A program made the position numbers and the translations under genes. From Halpernia humi (GTDB lineage Bacteria; Bacteroidota; Bacteroidia; Flavobacteriales; Weeksellaceae), in contig NZ_FNUS01000001.1 of assembly GCF_900108025.1 (NCBI RefSeq), positions 558,001-622,000 of the forward strand: DNA of 64,000 nt, written 5' to 3'. Positions 62,306 to 64,000 of this stretch are shown piece after piece. The notes under the pieces were generated by a model that worked only from the letters and a program-made list of their open reading frames with translations, searched no databases and was not told where the DNA came from. Position 1 is the stretch's first letter; each line of letters starts with the position of its first letter.

Positions 62306-62487
62306 AACTTTGTCAAAGTTACTATTGTAATGCTTTAAAACTTTGACAAAGTGGAGAAAAAATAAAAAATTAAGTGAAATTGAAATTAATGCAAAACTTT
62401 GTCAAAGTTACTATTTTTACGCTTTAAAACTTTGACAAAGCGTGAAGTAAAAAAACTTTGTCAAAGATTTTTAAACTTTGACAAAGT
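62306..62487. repeat. Array of six ACTTTGWCAAAGT palindromes forming three hairpins
   Basis: AACTTTGTCAAAGTT (62306-62320), AACTTTGACAAAGT (62339-62352), AACTTTGTCAAAGTT (62395-62409), AACTTTGACAAAG (62428-62440), AACTTTGTCAAAG (62454-62466) and AACTTTGACAAAGT (62474-62487) alternate between TTGTCAA and TTGACAA cores. Each neighbouring pair therefore makes a stem of 13-14 bp. The first and third run into T tracts on the minus strand, so at least the third probably terminates the alpha-2-macroglobulin gene. Confidence 0.88.
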
Positions 62488-62490
62488 AAA

Positions 62491-64000
62491 TTATTTTTCC
62501 AGAATTTCGACTTTTGTTCCCTGCGTTCTCGCATTCATTTCTGGGGCGTAATAATTTTGCAAAGTGGTAATTCCGTTGCTGAAGGTTCCCGCTGCATTGC
62601 AAATATAATCGTACTCAAAAACGTATTTTCCTTTCGGCATTTGCTCAATGTAGAAGTTTGTGGAAGCATCTTTTGTGCTTTGATAATAGCCGAGATTATT
62701 TTTCCATCTGTAGCCAGAAATCACATTTACAGGTTCAAATCCTGCAGCGCGCATATCTTTTAAATGGATGAATTCCATTGGTCGGTCGGTGTTCAAAATC
62801 ATCCGAACTGTTACACGATCGCCAATTTTTAACGGTGAATTTTCATTAATTTTTTGCAATTCTTCGCCGTTTACAGTTTTCACTTTTTTATATAATTCTT
62901 TGGTGATAGAAATAAAATTTTCAGAAGATTTTATTTTATCTAAATCTTCATAATATTGCCAAAATAAACCACCTTGCACAATTCCTGCGCCAGGTTTTGT
63001 GATGGTAACTGTTCCTAATTTTTTATTTAAAACATCGGATTTTACAGTAGATTTCACATAACCTGTTGCTTTGGTATCAGGATTTTTCAATTCTTTTCCG
63101 CCCCAAACGATTGTTGATTTGTCTGAATCTGAACTCGTCCAAGATTGCCCAGAATTTAAAATCGTAAAAATAACTTCCGCCGTTCCGCGAGAGGTTTCCC
63201 AAGAATTAACTTTTTTCTGTGTGATCAGCCAAATTTTCATTTCTTCAATAAATTTTTGGTCTTCTGGTTTTAATTGGTTAAACGCATCCAAAGCGCCTGC
63301 TTCGTTCACAACTTTAGAAGAAAACCAACCCCAATCGCTGAAATTTTGTTTCCAATAAACGCCTTGAGTTTCGCTTTGGGTGGAAGTTTCTTTTAAATAA
63401 GTTAATAATTTATCCGATAAAGATTTCAATCCATATTCATTAAATAAAAGCGCACTTCTGTGCAAACCAAAAAAGGTAAAATCTTTGATATCAGCAGTTT
63501 TCGCTTTTTCTATCATCAATTTTTTTAATGCTAAACCTTTACCAGAAAGCGGGAAATCTTTTTCCCAATAATGTCGGGCATCCAAATAATCTAAATTGGC
63601 GTTACTCCACGGTTTGGCTTCTCTGATGTCATAATAACGCTCCATTTCGCCATCTACATAAGTTACCAATTTTTTCACCATTTCTTTTTGCTCAGAAGAC
63701 TGGTAATCTTGTAAATTTCCTTTCAACCAAACATTAATTTTACCAAGATTTTTTAAAATGTAAAGTGATGAATAATAGGAACTTGGATAGCCAGAATACC
63801 AAGAAAATCCGCCATCTGGATTTTGCAATTTTTGCAGATCTGTCCAATCGTCGTTTATGGAATTTCTCATGGTGTTCGCATCAAAAAGTCGCGCTAATTT
63901 TTCCATTTGTTCGGTTTCATTTTTGGCGTCTAAAACCCACGGTGTCTCTTCTAAAAGCAATTGTTTTAATTCCTGATTTTTCTCTAAATTACTTTTTAAT
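62491..64000 (-). CDS. Alpha-2-macroglobulin family protein, C-terminal part (cut by window edge)
   Basis: The frame is open to the right edge, so 503 codons of the C-terminus are seen and the start lies outside. LLEETPWVLDAKNETEQ is a marker of large Bacteroidota alpha-2-macroglobulin-like proteins. DANTMRNSINDDWTDLQKLQ and GGFSWYSGYPSSYYSSLYIL belong to the helical toroid of the thioester-domain region; LYYQ-type strands and FEYDYICNAAGTFSNGITTL form the receptor-binding-like end. No thioester CxEQ motif is in the visible part. Such proteins are probable protease traps or envelope guards in the periplasm. Confidence 0.88.
   Translation of the reverse strand, partial: LKSNLEKNQELKQLLLEETPWVLDAKNETEQMEKLARLFDANTMRNSINDDWTDLQKLQNPDGGFSWYSGYPSSYYSSLYILKNLGKINVWLKGNLQDYQSSEQKEMVKKLVTYVDGEMERYYDIREAKPWSNANLDYLDARHYWEKDFPLSGKGLALKKLMIEKAKTADIKDFTFFGLHRSALLFNEYGLKSLSDKLLTYLKETSTQSETQGVYWKQNFSDWGWFSSKVVNEAGALDAFNQLKPEDQKFIEEMKIWLITQKKVNSWETSRGTAEVIFTILNSGQSWTSSDSDKSTIVWGGKELKNPDTKATGYVKSTVKSDVLNKKLGTVTITKPGAGIVQGGLFWQYYEDLDKIKSSENFISITKELYKKVKTVNGEELQKINENSPLKIGDRVTVRMILNTDRPMEFIHLKDMRAAGFEPVNVISGYRWKNNLGYYQSTKDASTNFYIEQMPKGKYVFEYDYICNAAGTFSNGITTLQNYYAPEMNARTQGTKVEILEK

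Noticed and set aside
62306-62487. CRISPR array
   Set aside because: Repeat length and spacing are irregular (19 to 43 bases between motifs), the motifs are palindromic and alternate in core sequence, and no cas gene is near.

Overview
The window is 64 kb of AT-rich, densely coding DNA from a Bacteroidota chromosome, most likely class Flavobacteriia and the Chryseobacterium/Weeksellaceae neighbourhood. The evidence is a type IX secretion (Por/T9SS) C-terminal sorting domain, promoters of the Bacteroidota form TTTG-19-TAnnTTTG, the ftsX-DUF3098-uppP-truB gene order, many Bacteroidota-type proteins (DUF2891, TIGR02757, DUF1569, GxxExxY) and very low GC. The genus is an inference.

Layout. 0-6 kb: a truncated GH18/deacetylase/glycosyltransferase fusion, an HD protein, an M48 protease and an RluF-type pseudouridine synthase. 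6-12.3 kb: secreted proteins, the truB-lipoprotein-uppP and DUF3098-ftsX transcription units, and divergent rsmA. 12.5-14.6 kb: an S33 hydrolase and a striking tandem repeat in which GIY-YIG nuclease genes and damaged 3' halves of tRNA-fMet follow the intact tRNA-fMet gene. 14.6-25.2 kb: a Sua5/YciO protein, two tandem M13 metallopeptidases, a hydrolase, a flavin reductase, a GxxExxY gene between inverted repeats, and tyrosine-degradation genes fahA and hppD. 25.2-31.2 kb: arsR-arsM, typA and tex. 31.2-34.3 kb is accessory DNA: two orphan genes, each bounded by gene-specific inverted repeats and preceded by the same 151-bp repeat, then a GNAT acetyltransferase and a PIN toxin with a 52-aa candidate antitoxin. 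34.3-48.8 kb: deoD, a 217-bp MITE-like element with a perfect 9-bp target duplication, an amidase, methyltransferases, a DoxX-DUF2071 operon, an MFS carrier, TPR, pentapeptide-repeat and CYTH proteins, a flavoprotein, a cell-wall amidase and a YoaK protein. 48.8-64 kb: a second MFS carrier, TIGR02757, rnz, rdgB, a CPBP protease, prfC, DUF2891, a divergent acyl-CoA dehydrogenase/acyl-CoA ligase pair, small secreted proteins, an array of palindromes and the C-terminal part of an alpha-2-macroglobulin-like protein.

Most of the window is housekeeping: ribosome and tRNA maturation or rescue (rluF, truB, rsmA, Sua5-like, typA, prfC, rnz), envelope work (uppP, ftsX, cell-wall amidase, proteases) and catabolism (tyrosine, fatty acids). 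The unusual content is small, repeat-bounded and probably mobile: the tRNA-fMet/GIY-YIG units, the GTTAGC-bounded cassettes, the MITE and the GxxExxY element. No rRNA operon, CRISPR array, prophage, complete insertion sequence or integrase was seen.
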